Positions 1 to 5,570 of a stretch of DNA of 5,865 nt are shown here, one piece after another; within the stretch, counting starts at the first letter, position 1; the number at the start of each line of letters is the position of its first letter. The position numbers and the translations under genes are program-made. The stretch lies in NCBI GenBank assembly GCA_003136295.1, contig PLDZ01000120.1, positions 1 to 5,865 on the forward strand, in the 5' to 3' direction. The stretch comes from Candidatus Dormiibacterota bacterium (GTDB taxonomy: Bacteria; Chloroflexota; Dormibacteria; Aeolococcales; Aeolococcaceae). The notes beneath the pieces were generated by a model, which worked only from the letters and a program-made list of their open reading frames with translations, was not told where the DNA came from and made no database searches.

Positions 1-412
1 CCCGCGCTCCTGGGGCGAGCCGGCTGCCGATGGTGATGTCGGCGCTCCCCGTGAGGATCGGTGCGATCAGTGCTGTCACCGACTCCAGCCGTGTCGAGAG
101 GTCGACGTCCATGTACGCGACCACGTGCGCATCACTCGCCATCCATGCGCTCCGGAGCGCCCGGCCGCGACCCTTCTCATGAAGGTGGACGAAACGCACG
201 CCGTCCAGCAGGCCGGCGAGCCGCATGCCGATCAGGCGCGTTGCGTCGTCACTCGCGTTGTCGACGATGGTGATCCGCGTCGCGAAGGGAATCCGCTCGT
301 GGACAAATGCGTGCAGCGCGCGCACGCTCTGCTCCAGGACGCGCTCCTCGTTGTAAACGGGAACCGCAATGTCCAGAACGGGACTGCTTGTCGTGGCGCG
401 CAGATCGTTCAT
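1..412 (-). CDS. Family 2 glycosyltransferase, ALG5/DPM1-like (partial, C-terminus beyond left edge)
   Basis: Only the first 137 codons are present. The start is ATG at 412-410. The fragment is a GT-A fold nucleotide-sugar glycosyltransferase. It shows the N-terminal strand DIAVPVYNEE (14-23), the nucleotide-binding segment ITIVDNASDDAT (47-58), a GRGRALR loop (81-87) and the metal-binding DxD inside MDVDLST (101-107), followed by IGSR (128-131). MDxDLST is characteristic of the dolichyl-phosphate glucose/mannose synthase branch. In bacteria such enzymes charge polyprenyl phosphate with a sugar at the inner face of the membrane, or glycosylate envelope components; the exact sugar and acceptor cannot be read here. 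No other in-frame start exists between this ATG and the upstream stop at 478-476. An AAGGAGG at 437-431 lies 18 nt from the ATG, too far for a normal ribosome site. The gene is divergent from the YceI-like gene across a 150-bp gap. Confidence 0.9.
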   Translation of the reverse strand, partial: MNDLRATTSSPVLDIAVPVYNEERVLEQSVRALHAFVHERIPFATRITIVDNASDDATRLIGMRLAGLLDGVRFVHLHEKGRGRALRSAWMASDAHVVAYMDVDLSTRLESVTALIAPILTGSADITIGSRLAPGAR

Positions 413-455
413 GAGACAAGCCTGGAGCCCCCTCCTTGATACAAGCCGCGAGCAG

Positions 456-473
456 GCTTGGAGGCGGCTGTGA
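456..473 (-). promoter_or_regulatory. Candidate PhoP-like response-regulator box (glycosyltransferase side)
   Basis: Read on the minus strand this is TCACAGC, a 4-nt spacer CGCC, then TCCAAGC. The first heptamer is an exact copy, and the second matches it at 5 of 7 positions. As I recall it, the Mycobacterium tuberculosis PhoP consensus is two TCACAGC heptamers in direct repeat with a 4-bp spacer, which this layout matches. It points towards the glycosyltransferase start about 45 nt away. A PhoP-type regulator is encoded in this window. Binding is inferred, not shown. Confidence 0.4.
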
Positions 474-497
474 GGTCACGGCGATCTCCGAGCCGAC

Positions 498-515
498 TCA
501 CAGCAAACTCAGGCC
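498..515 (+). promoter_or_regulatory. Candidate PhoP-like response-regulator box (YceI side)
   Basis: Read on the plus strand this is TCACAGC, a 4-nt spacer AAAC, then TCAGGCC. The first heptamer is exact and the second matches at 4 of 7 positions. It points towards the YceI-like gene, whose start lies about 47 nt downstream. It is the mirror image of the box at 456-473. The two exact heptamers form an inverted repeat, so a palindromic operator for another dimeric regulator, or an RNA hairpin, remains possible. Confidence 0.4.
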
Positions 516-551
516 GGTCTCTGAGCTGATGCCCTTAGAGTCGCGGGAGAG

Positions 552-557
552 AAGGAG
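552..557 (+). promoter_or_regulatory. Ribosome binding site deciding the TTG start of the YceI-like gene
   Basis: AAGGAG sits 5 nt upstream of the TTG at 563. No ATG or GTG in the same frame lies nearby before the membrane segment. The strong Shine-Dalgarno match and the basic N-terminus followed by a hydrophobic helix support the TTG start. Confidence 0.75.
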
Positions 558-562
558 CCCTG

Positions 563-1306
563 TTGCCGAATCCCCGACGACGTTCATTTCCTCGCCCGCG
601 CAGGGCTCGCGCGTGGCTGCTCACCGTGCTCGGCGCCGTCGTCGGCGTGGGTGCAGCCGGCGTCCTGTTCATCTATTTCGTGCTCTTCAGCCAGGCGGCC
701 CCGGCGCCGCTTGCGTTGACGTCGCCGCCCGCAACCACACAATCACCGGCGCTGACGTCGACGAGCCTTCCGGGAACGTGGACCGTCGCCTCCAAATCGG
801 TTGCGGGATATCGGGTTCACGAGCAGCTCGCATTCCTTTCGGCGCCCAGCGATGCGGTTGGTCGCACGTCGCAGATCACCGGGAGCGCGACCATTGCCAG
901 GTCCGGGACTGCGCTGACCGTCAGCGCCGCGTCGTTCACCGTCGACGTGCAATCGCTGACCAGTGATCAATCGATGCGCGACAGCCACATCCAGATACTC
1001 GGACTCGAGAGCGCGCAGTTCCCACATGCAACCTTTGTCATTTCATCCCCCGTGACCCTGCCGGCGAACGCGACATCGGGGGCAGAGATTGCGCTGTCGT
1101 TGCATGGCGCGCTCACCATCCACGGGACGACCAGGACGGTGGCGATTCCCGTGCGGGCGCGGATTTCGGGGTCAGAGATCGAGGTGGTCGGTTCGATCAC
1201 CTTCCCGTGGGGCGAGTTCAACATGCAGGCGCCGAACATCGGCGGCTTCGTCACCGTCAACAGCACGGCCACGATGGAGTTTGACCTCTTCCTGAAACAC
1301 AGCTGA
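563..1306 (+). CDS. Membrane-anchored YceI-domain lipid-binding-like protein
   Basis: The 247-residue protein starts at TTG behind a strong ribosome site. The N-terminus is very basic (RRR, RPRRAR in 5-16) and is followed by a hydrophobic helix at about 18-43. A Ser/Thr/Pro/Ala-rich linker covers 44-70, and a YceI beta-barrel domain covers about 71-246. YceI landmarks are GTWTVASKSVAGYRV (71-85), MRDSHIQILGLESAQFPHATF (138-158), LTIHGTTRTV (184-193) and the C-terminal strand MEFDLFL (238-244). The layout predicts an extracytoplasmic barrel tethered by an uncleaved helix; signal peptidase cleavage near SQAAPA is an alternative. There is no lipobox. YceI family members bind polyisoprenoids or similar long amphiphiles, and some are encoded beside cytochromes b. 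Here the gene converges on a haem b/flavoprotein/ferredoxin operon, 19 nt from its last stop. The ligand is unknown. Confidence 0.92.
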   Translation: MPNPRRRSFPRPRRARAWLLTVLGAVVGVGAAGVLFIYFVLFSQAAPAPLALTSPPATTQSPALTSTSLPGTWTVASKSVAGYRVHEQLAFLSAPSDAVGRTSQITGSATIARSGTALTVSAASFTVDVQSLTSDQSMRDSHIQILGLESAQFPHATFVISSPVTLPANATSGAEIALSLHGALTIHGTTRTVAIPVRARISGSEIEVVGSITFPWGEFNMQAPNIGGFVTVNSTATMEFDLFLKHS

Positions 1307-1330
1307 CGGCGAGCTGCGCCGTCTGTCAGC
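1302..1330. terminator. Hairpin at convergent gene ends, possible bidirectional terminator
   Basis: GACGGCG (1305-1311) pairs perfectly with CGCCGTC (1317-1323) around a 5-nt loop. GCT (1302-1304) pairs with AGC (1328-1330) after a 4-nt bulge. It overlaps the stop codons of both the YceI-like gene and the ferredoxin gene. Only the minus-strand exit has some T residues (TGTGTTTC), so it would act better for the ferredoxin operon than for the YceI-like gene. No canonical U-tract is present. Confidence 0.5.
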
Positions 1331-1544
1331 GGCGCGAGGCGAGCGCCTGCAGGCGCAGCGCGAGCGTCGGGCAGCCGGACACCGCGCGCCGAGCGTGCGG
1401 AAGCACGGACGGCGGGATGGCATCACTGCGGATGATCGGGTACCCCCAGTCGTCGAGTTCGATCATCTCGGGCACGAGGTCGGCACACACACCGTGACCG
1501 TCGCACTTGATGCGATCGACGACGAGCGCCACGCGATCACTCAT
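1326..1544 (-). CDS. Small single-cluster ferredoxin, 3Fe-4S type (CxxHxxC...CP)
   Basis: This 72-residue acidic electron carrier has C14-D-G-H17-G-V-C20 and a distal C58-P59. Having His at the second cluster position and three cysteines is typical of the actinobacterial [3Fe-4S] ferredoxins, many of which serve cytochromes P450. The cluster type is inferred from the motif. The ATG start overlaps the stop of the NuoF-like gene in an ATGA tetranucleotide at 1544-1541. It has almost no ribosome site of its own, so translation is probably coupled. There is no P450 gene in the window. The neighbours suggest that it carries electrons between the NuoF-like flavoprotein and the membrane haem protein, though it could also serve other enzymes. 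It is the last gene of the minus-strand operon. Confidence 0.93.
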   Translation of the reverse strand: MSDRVALVVDRIKCDGHGVCADLVPEMIELDDWGYPIIRSDAIPPSVLPHARRAVSGCPTLALRLQALASRR

Positions 1545-2764
1545 GACGCCGCGGCCACTGCGCTCGCGACGCTGCAGCGTCGTTGGTATTCATGGAGCGA
1601 GAACTCGCCGGCAAAGACACGCAGCGCTGACGCGAGCAGACCTGCCGCGCCGTCGGGATGGCGGCACGCACCCCGCCCCGCGAGCACGCCCGCCCATCGC
1701 TGTATGTGCTCGAGGTCACCCGGCGTCGATGCCAGGCCCGCGACGCGCCCCGCCGCCGCCGAGATTGCGCGCAGTCCGAAGGTGCATGGCCCGCACTGGC
1801 GGGCACTCTCGTGGGCGAGGTACGCCAGGATCCGCGCGGTCTCGACGACTCCGCATCGCCCCGACGGCAGCACGGCGACCACGCCGCAGCCGAGCGAATA
1901 GCCCTGCTGCCGCAGGGCATCGCCGTCCAGTGGCAGCCCCCACGCCGTGGCGGACTCGACCCACCCTCCGAAATATCCACCGAGGAGCACGGCGTCACTG
2001 TTCGACGTGATACCGCCCGCCGCGTTCACCGCGTCCGCGAGCGCGATGCCCTGCGGAATCTCGATCAGCACCGTTTGGGGAACCGCGCCACCCACCGTGA
2101 CCAGCGTGGTCCCGGATGCGTTCCCGGTGCCGAGGGAGCGAAACCACTCGTCGCCGAAACGCGCGATCAGCGCGACGTGCGCGAGTGTCTCGACATTCTG
2201 CACCAGGGTCGGACGGCCATCGATGCCACGTTCGTAGGGACGCGGTGGAATCGATGTGGGGAGGGCGATCCCCGCGTTGACGAAGTGCACGGCCGCCGTC
2301 TCTTCACCGGAGACATAGCGAACCGGAGCGCTCAGCAGACGGAGCCGGGCTCGCTCGGACGCCGGGCGTTCATTCATCGCGCGATGCATTGCCTGGAGTG
2401 CGCCGGCGTGGTCGGCGCCGACATACAGGACGATCTCATCCGCGCCGACGGCCCCGGCGGCGAGGATCGCGCCGTCGATGACGAGGTGAGGCCGCTGTTC
2501 CATCAGCATGCGATCCTTCCGGCTCAGCGGTTCTCCCTCGCCGCCGTTGGCCAGCACGACTGGCGTTCCTCCCCGCTGTGACGCGACGGATCGCCATTTG
2601 GTGGCAACCGGAAACCCTGCGCCGCCCTTGCCGCGCAGGTTGGTTCGCTCGACGGAATCGATGAGCGCGTGCGCTTCCGGCAGATCGCCGAGGCGATGCC
2701 GATGCGCGGCAAACCCCTCCATACCCTGAGCGCCGGGCGGCCCGGCCAGCAACGCGATGCTCAT
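1541..2764 (-). CDS. NuoF-like NADH:acceptor flavoprotein with SLBB domain
   Basis: The 407-residue protein belongs to the complex I 51-kDa (NuoF) family. It shows the FMN/NADH-binding loop LRGKGGAGFPVATKW (43-57), NGGEGEP (73-79), YVSGEETA (150-157), the RPTLVQNVETLAH stretch (184-196), an SLBB domain at about 217-270 and a C-terminal Fe-S domain from about 310. The expected reaction is hydride transfer from NAD(P)H to FMN and then to an Fe-S centre. The canonical ESCGxCxPC cluster motif reads ESARQCGPC here (319-327), so the first Cys is Ala321. Cys324, Cys327 and distal Cys367 remain. The reading frame is open 46 codons further upstream, but the ATG at 2764 is preferred because it overlaps the preceding stop as ATGA and the extra residues are low-complexity Arg-rich sequence. 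There is no NuoE or NuoG partner beside it, so it is not complex I itself. Confidence 0.93.
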   Translation of the reverse strand: MSIALLAGPPGAQGMEGFAAHRHRLGDLPEAHALIDSVERTNLRGKGGAGFPVATKWRSVASQRGGTPVVLANGGEGEPLSRKDRMLMEQRPHLVIDGAILAAGAVGADEIVLYVGADHAGALQAMHRAMNERPASERARLRLLSAPVRYVSGEETAAVHFVNAGIALPTSIPPRPYERGIDGRPTLVQNVETLAHVALIARFGDEWFRSLGTGNASGTTLVTVGGAVPQTVLIEIPQGIALADAVNAAGGITSNSDAVLLGGYFGGWVESATAWGLPLDGDALRQQGYSLGCGVVAVLPSGRCGVVETARILAYLAHESARQCGPCTFGLRAISAAAGRVAGLASTPGDLEHIQRWAGVLAGRGACRHPDGAAGLLASALRVFAGEFSLHEYQRRCSVASAVAAAS

Positions 2765-3345
2765 CGTCCGGTCCCGAATGACGCGCGCTCCGCGGCCACG
2801 CGCCGTTCGTCCGCAAGCGGATCCGCCGGGGCGGCGATCATGCGCCAGAGGAGTGCTCCGCCTACTGCGGCGACGCAGACGATGTCGATCACGACCATCC
2901 ACAGCGCGGTGTTGTCAGTGCCGGTGCCGATGCCGTGCAGCACGGCCACCGGCCAGGTCGCGTATGCGAGCCAGTGGATCGCCCGCCAGACACGAGCGCC
3001 GATGTGGCGGCGGAGCAGGCTCGTCGCGACGATCGCGATAAGCAGCTCAAAGGCGATCGCACCGAGGCCGAGCCACAGCGTCCGGTAGTACGAGCCGAAC
3101 GGCACCAGCGCGGCGAGTCCGAGGTGGGTGAAGGGATCGACCACCGCGGTGACGATGTGGAGCACCAGGAAGACGAGGGTCATCAAAGCCAGGTCTCCGT
3201 GCACAGCGGCGCTGAGAAATCGCGGCCAGCCGCGTGATTCAAAACGCAGGCGTGCAAGCAGGCCGAGGATGACCACCGCACTCAGCAGCACGAGGCTGAC
3301 AGCGCCCGCGCCGCGAGTGGTGTACCAGAGCAATTGACTAGACAT
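2761..3345 (-). CDS. Ferric-reductase-like transmembrane haem b protein
   Basis: The 194-residue integral membrane protein has about five helices, near 14-32, 48-70, 92-110, 121-139 and 149-168. Two histidine pairs, H49-x13-H63 and H124-x12-H137, have the spacing known from NOX and yeast FRE reductases for two stacked b haems. The cytosolic FAD/NAD(P)H domain of those enzymes is absent, and the chain ends in a short charged tail. It therefore needs a separate electron donor, and the NuoF-like protein and ferredoxin encoded directly downstream are the obvious candidates. The ATG at 3345 overlaps the end of the kinase gene by 8 bases. The frame is open for 29 more codons inside the kinase gene, but that stretch would add a hydrophilic tail and is only kinase antisense-frame sequence. 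The electron acceptor (metal, quinone, haem protein or oxygen) is unknown. A cytochrome b561-like role is an alternative. Confidence 0.9.
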   Translation of the reverse strand: MSSQLLWYTTRGAGAVSLVLLSAVVILGLLARLRFESRGWPRFLSAAVHGDLALMTLVFLVLHIVTAVVDPFTHLGLAALVPFGSYYRTLWLGLGAIAFELLIAIVATSLLRRHIGARVWRAIHWLAYATWPVAVLHGIGTGTDNTALWMVVIDIVCVAAVGGALLWRMIAAPADPLADERRVAAERASFGTGR

Positions 3346-4762
3346 CGGTCGTGTTTCCCGTGGCCACCGGAAGCTCGATCCGGAAGGTCGCGCCTCCGCC
3401 GGGCGTGTCGGCGACGCTGATCCTGCCGCCATGCGCGGACACCACGGCGGTGGCGATGCTTAAGCCCAGCCCGCTGCCGCCCTGGTCGCGACTGCGCAGC
3501 GGGTCGGCACGATGGAAGCGCTCGAAGATCCGCTCGCGTTGCGCGGCCGGTACCCCCGGCCCGTGGTCGATCACGTCGATCTCGGCGTGTCCGTTCTGCG
3601 CTTGCAGCGCGACCTCAACAGGGCTGCCGGCGGGGGTGTGCACGAGTGCGTTGCGGACCAGGTTTGCGACCGCCTGACGCAGCCGAAGGTCATCGCCGGT
3701 GACGACCAGTGGCGTCTCGACGTGCGCGATCACCGAGCGCCCCGGGTCGGCGGCGCGGGCGTCACTCACCGCGTCGTTGACCATCGATGTGAGGTCAACA
3801 GGAGCCCTGTCGAGGGGGCGGCCCTGGTCGAGTCGCGCAAGCAGGAGCAGGTCGTCGACGAGCAGCCCCATGCGCCGGGTCTCGTCCTCGATCCGCCGGA
3901 CGGCGAGCACGACGTCGTCCCGCGACATATCGGGGTTGCGCTGCAATAGTTCGGCATAGCCGCGCATCGACGTGAGTGGGGTGCGCAGCTCGTGCGAGGC
4001 GTCGGAGACGAAATGACGCAACTTCTGCTCGGTGACATCGCGTTCCGCGAACGCTCGCTCCAGCTGACCAAGCATGGCATTGAGCGCCAGCCCCAACCTG
4101 CCGACCTCGGTGCGTTCGTTTGACGGCGCGACGCGGCGTCCCAGGCCGCCGGCGGCGATCGAGCGCGCGGTGGCGCCCATGCGCTCGAGCGGACGCATCC
4201 CGCGGCGAACGAGCAACCATGTGACCACCAGGACGATGATCGTGATGCCACTGCTGATGGCGATTTCAAAGAGCAGCAATGTGCTCAACGTGCTGTTGAC
4301 GCCATCGAGGGGGATTGCAGCAACTAGTTCGGTCCCGGGCTGATTCGTCGGGGTGACGTACACGCGGTACGACTCCCAGGTACCCGTGCCGGGGACCGTC
4401 AATGCCGAGTTAGGGTCCTTGTAGATTGTTGCGGGAAAGACGGGGTGCGACGACGCCGTCGTGGCAACGTAGCCGCCGTATAGAGCCCCGCCGTAGAGCG
4501 GGCCGGACTGGTCGACGAACTCACCGTATGTCCCGGCCGGAAAAGCATATTGCTGGCCGATGCCGCCGTCTCCACCCGGCGGTCCCTGGCCTCCCGGGTT
4601 TTGCAGCACGTGCATCACCCCGTCGTCGATGGCCACCAATTGCTTGTCGACGCCCTGGAGCAGCGAACTCTGCAGCGCCGCGTAGGTGCCGACGTCTGCG
4701 GCGGCGAGTCCGAGAATGAACAGCGGGGCCAGGGTGAGCAGCAGCCGGAGGCGGAGGGACAT
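3338..4762 (-). CDS. HAMP-domain sensor histidine kinase (OmpR/PhoP-partner class)
   Basis: The 474-residue membrane kinase has a first membrane helix at about 5-23, an extracytoplasmic sensor region at about 24-160, a second helix at about 162-185, a HAMP linker at 186-238 and a HisKA dimerisation domain at about 245-315. The H-box is SDASHELRTPL with phospho-acceptor His257. The HATPase domain shows N-box NLVRNALVHTP (367-377), G1 DHGPGVP (399-405), F-box IFERFHRAD (412-420) and G2 GGSGLGLSI (428-436), so all catalytic boxes are intact. The sensor region has a Gly/Pro-rich stretch (55-68) followed by Tyr/Gly-rich sequence (79-98) and matches no sensor fold I recognise. The start is ATG with AGGA 6 nt upstream. 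It lies 32 nt after its cognate regulator gene and overlaps the haem b gene by 8 bases, which ties signal sensing to the redox module. Confidence 0.97.
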   Translation of the reverse strand: MSLRLRLLLTLAPLFILGLAAADVGTYAALQSSLLQGVDKQLVAIDDGVMHVLQNPGGQGPPGGDGGIGQQYAFPAGTYGEFVDQSGPLYGGALYGGYVATTASSHPVFPATIYKDPNSALTVPGTGTWESYRVYVTPTNQPGTELVAAIPLDGVNSTLSTLLLFEIAISSGITIIVLVVTWLLVRRGMRPLERMGATARSIAAGGLGRRVAPSNERTEVGRLGLALNAMLGQLERAFAERDVTEQKLRHFVSDASHELRTPLTSMRGYAELLQRNPDMSRDDVVLAVRRIEDETRRMGLLVDDLLLLARLDQGRPLDRAPVDLTSMVNDAVSDARAADPGRSVIAHVETPLVVTGDDLRLRQAVANLVRNALVHTPAGSPVEVALQAQNGHAEIDVIDHGPGVPAAQRERIFERFHRADPLRSRDQGGSGLGLSIATAVVSAHGGRISVADTPGGGATFRIELPVATGNTTDV

Positions 4763-4781
4763 CTACGGTCCTGAGCACATG

Positions 4782-4810
4782 GTCGGCGCGCCACTCACGC
4801 GCGCGCCGAC
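4782..4810 (-). other. Strong intra-operon hairpin at the regulator-kinase junction
   Basis: GTCGGCGCGC (4782-4791) and GCGCGCCGAC (4801-4810) form a perfect 10-bp inverted repeat around a 9-nt loop. The loop contains the stop codon of the response regulator, and the left arm lies in the 32-nt gap before the kinase start. No U-tract follows on the minus strand, so it is unlikely to be a full terminator. It could act as a partial attenuator, an RNase barrier or a stabiliser that lowers kinase output relative to regulator. That role is inference. Confidence 0.6.
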
Positions 4811-5520
4811 GTGGTGCGCGGGATGCGCATGACGTACCCGACTCCGCGAACCGTGTGAATGAGTGCCGGCTCGACCTGGTCGACCTTGCGGCGAAGGTAG
4901 CTGATGTACGTCTCGAGCACGCTCGCGTCACCGCCGAAGTCGTAGTCCCAGACGTGGTCGAGGATCTGTGAGCGTGAAAGCACGCGGCCGGTGTTCATCA
5001 TCAGGTAGCGCAGCAGACGGAATTCGGTGCGCGTCAGCTCGACAGCCTCACCGCCGCGAAACACCTCATGGGTCTCGTCGTCGAGCTCGAGGTCGTGGAG
5101 GACGAGCTTGCCGGTCGCTCCTGCGCTGTCCGGATTGTGGCGCCGGAGCACCACCCGGATTCTCGCGACAAGCTCCTCGATGCTGAACGGCTTGGTCACG
5201 TAGTCATCGCCGCCGATGGTCAGGCCGTGCACCTTCTCCTCGGTGGCATCGCGAGCGGTGAGAAAGATCACCGGGACCTTGATGCCGTCGCTGATCAGGC
5301 GTTGCACGAGCGTGAATCCGTCGTCGTCCGGCAGCCCGACGTCGAGGATCATGAGGTTGGGCCGGAAGTCCATGACGGCGTGGCGCGCCTGCTTCGCAGT
5401 TCCCGCGGTCTGGACCGAGAAGCCCTCGTACTTGAGCGCCATCGCGACGAGATCGGTGATCGCACGCTCATCGTCGACGACGAGAACTCGGTTGAGCTCG
5501 GTTGCGCTGACTGTGGTCAC
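4795..5520 (-). CDS. OmpR/PhoB-family response regulator, PhoP-like
   Basis: The 241-residue transcription factor has a receiver domain (about 10-125) with acidic pocket D16/D17, phospho-acceptor D60, T88 and K110. It also has a winged-helix DNA-binding domain (about 138-233). The DNA-binding segment reads RVLSRSQILDHVWDYDFGG (179-197) followed by SYLRRKVD (207-214) and RGVGYVMR (225-232), very close to what I recall of M. tuberculosis PhoP. TcrX- or TrcR-type regulators are close alternatives. The start is GTG at 5520 with only a weak GAAG upstream. An out-of-frame ATG at 5528 stops after three codons across the GTG. It is the first gene of the two-component/redox operon. The 50-bp gap to the preceding enzyme gene is the only room for its own promoter, and I see no clear one, so read-through from upstream is possible. 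Confidence 0.97.
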   Translation of the reverse strand: MTTVSATELNRVLVVDDERAITDLVAMALKYEGFSVQTAGTAKQARHAVMDFRPNLMILDVGLPDDDGFTLVQRLISDGIKVPVIFLTARDATEEKVHGLTIGGDDYVTKPFSIEELVARIRVVLRRHNPDSAGATGKLVLHDLELDDETHEVFRGGEAVELTRTEFRLLRYLMMNTGRVLSRSQILDHVWDYDFGGDASVLETYISYLRRKVDQVEPALIHTVRGVGYVMRIPRTTSARA

Positions 5521-5570
5521 CGGACCATCTTCGCGCGGAAGTCTGGGAAAAGGCTCAGAGGTTGTTGGAT

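Larger units (their letters stand above)
413..562. promoter_or_regulatory. Divergent intergenic promoter region
   Basis: This 150-bp non-coding stretch separates the divergent glycosyltransferase and YceI-like genes, so it must hold promoters for both unless one is read from a more distant start. It contains an 8-bp perfect inverted repeat, GCTGTGAG (467-474) and CTCACAGC (497-504), separated by 22 nt. It also has a smaller hairpin-like pair, CAAGCC (442-447) and GGCTTG (455-460), and the YceI ribosome site at its right end. I see no convincing -35/-10 pair for a housekeeping sigma factor on either strand, which fits promoters that need an activator, but that is inference. Confidence 0.65.

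Noticed and set aside
436..464. TTGATA as a -35 element for the YceI-like gene
   Set aside because: No acceptable -10 hexamer lies at 16-18 nt spacing (the sequence there is TGGAGG).
1658..2581. 307-codon open frame on the plus strand
   Set aside because: It is antisense to the well-supported NuoF-like gene, has Arg/Asp-rich composition without motifs, and is explained by high GC content.
2575..2581. Third exact GCTGTGA heptamer
   Set aside because: It lies inside the NuoF-like coding sequence, without a promoter context. About one chance copy is expected in a window of this size.
2765..2902. 46-residue N-terminal extension of the NuoF-like protein
   Set aside because: It is Arg-rich low-complexity sequence lying inside the haem b gene. 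The ATG at 2764 forms an ATGA overlap with that gene's stop and directly precedes family-like sequence.
3346..3432. 29-residue N-terminal extension of the haem b membrane protein
   Set aside because: It lies wholly within the kinase coding sequence and adds only a hydrophilic tail before the first membrane helix. The ATG at 3345 gives a normal compact start.
5487..5504. Tandem CTCGGTTG repeat
   Set aside because: Two 8-nt copies in the regulator coding sequence, explained by codon choice.
5508..5519. Short palindrome TGAC-TGTG-GTCA just inside the regulator start
   Set aside because: The arms are only 4 bp and within coding sequence, not enough to propose an autoregulatory operator.
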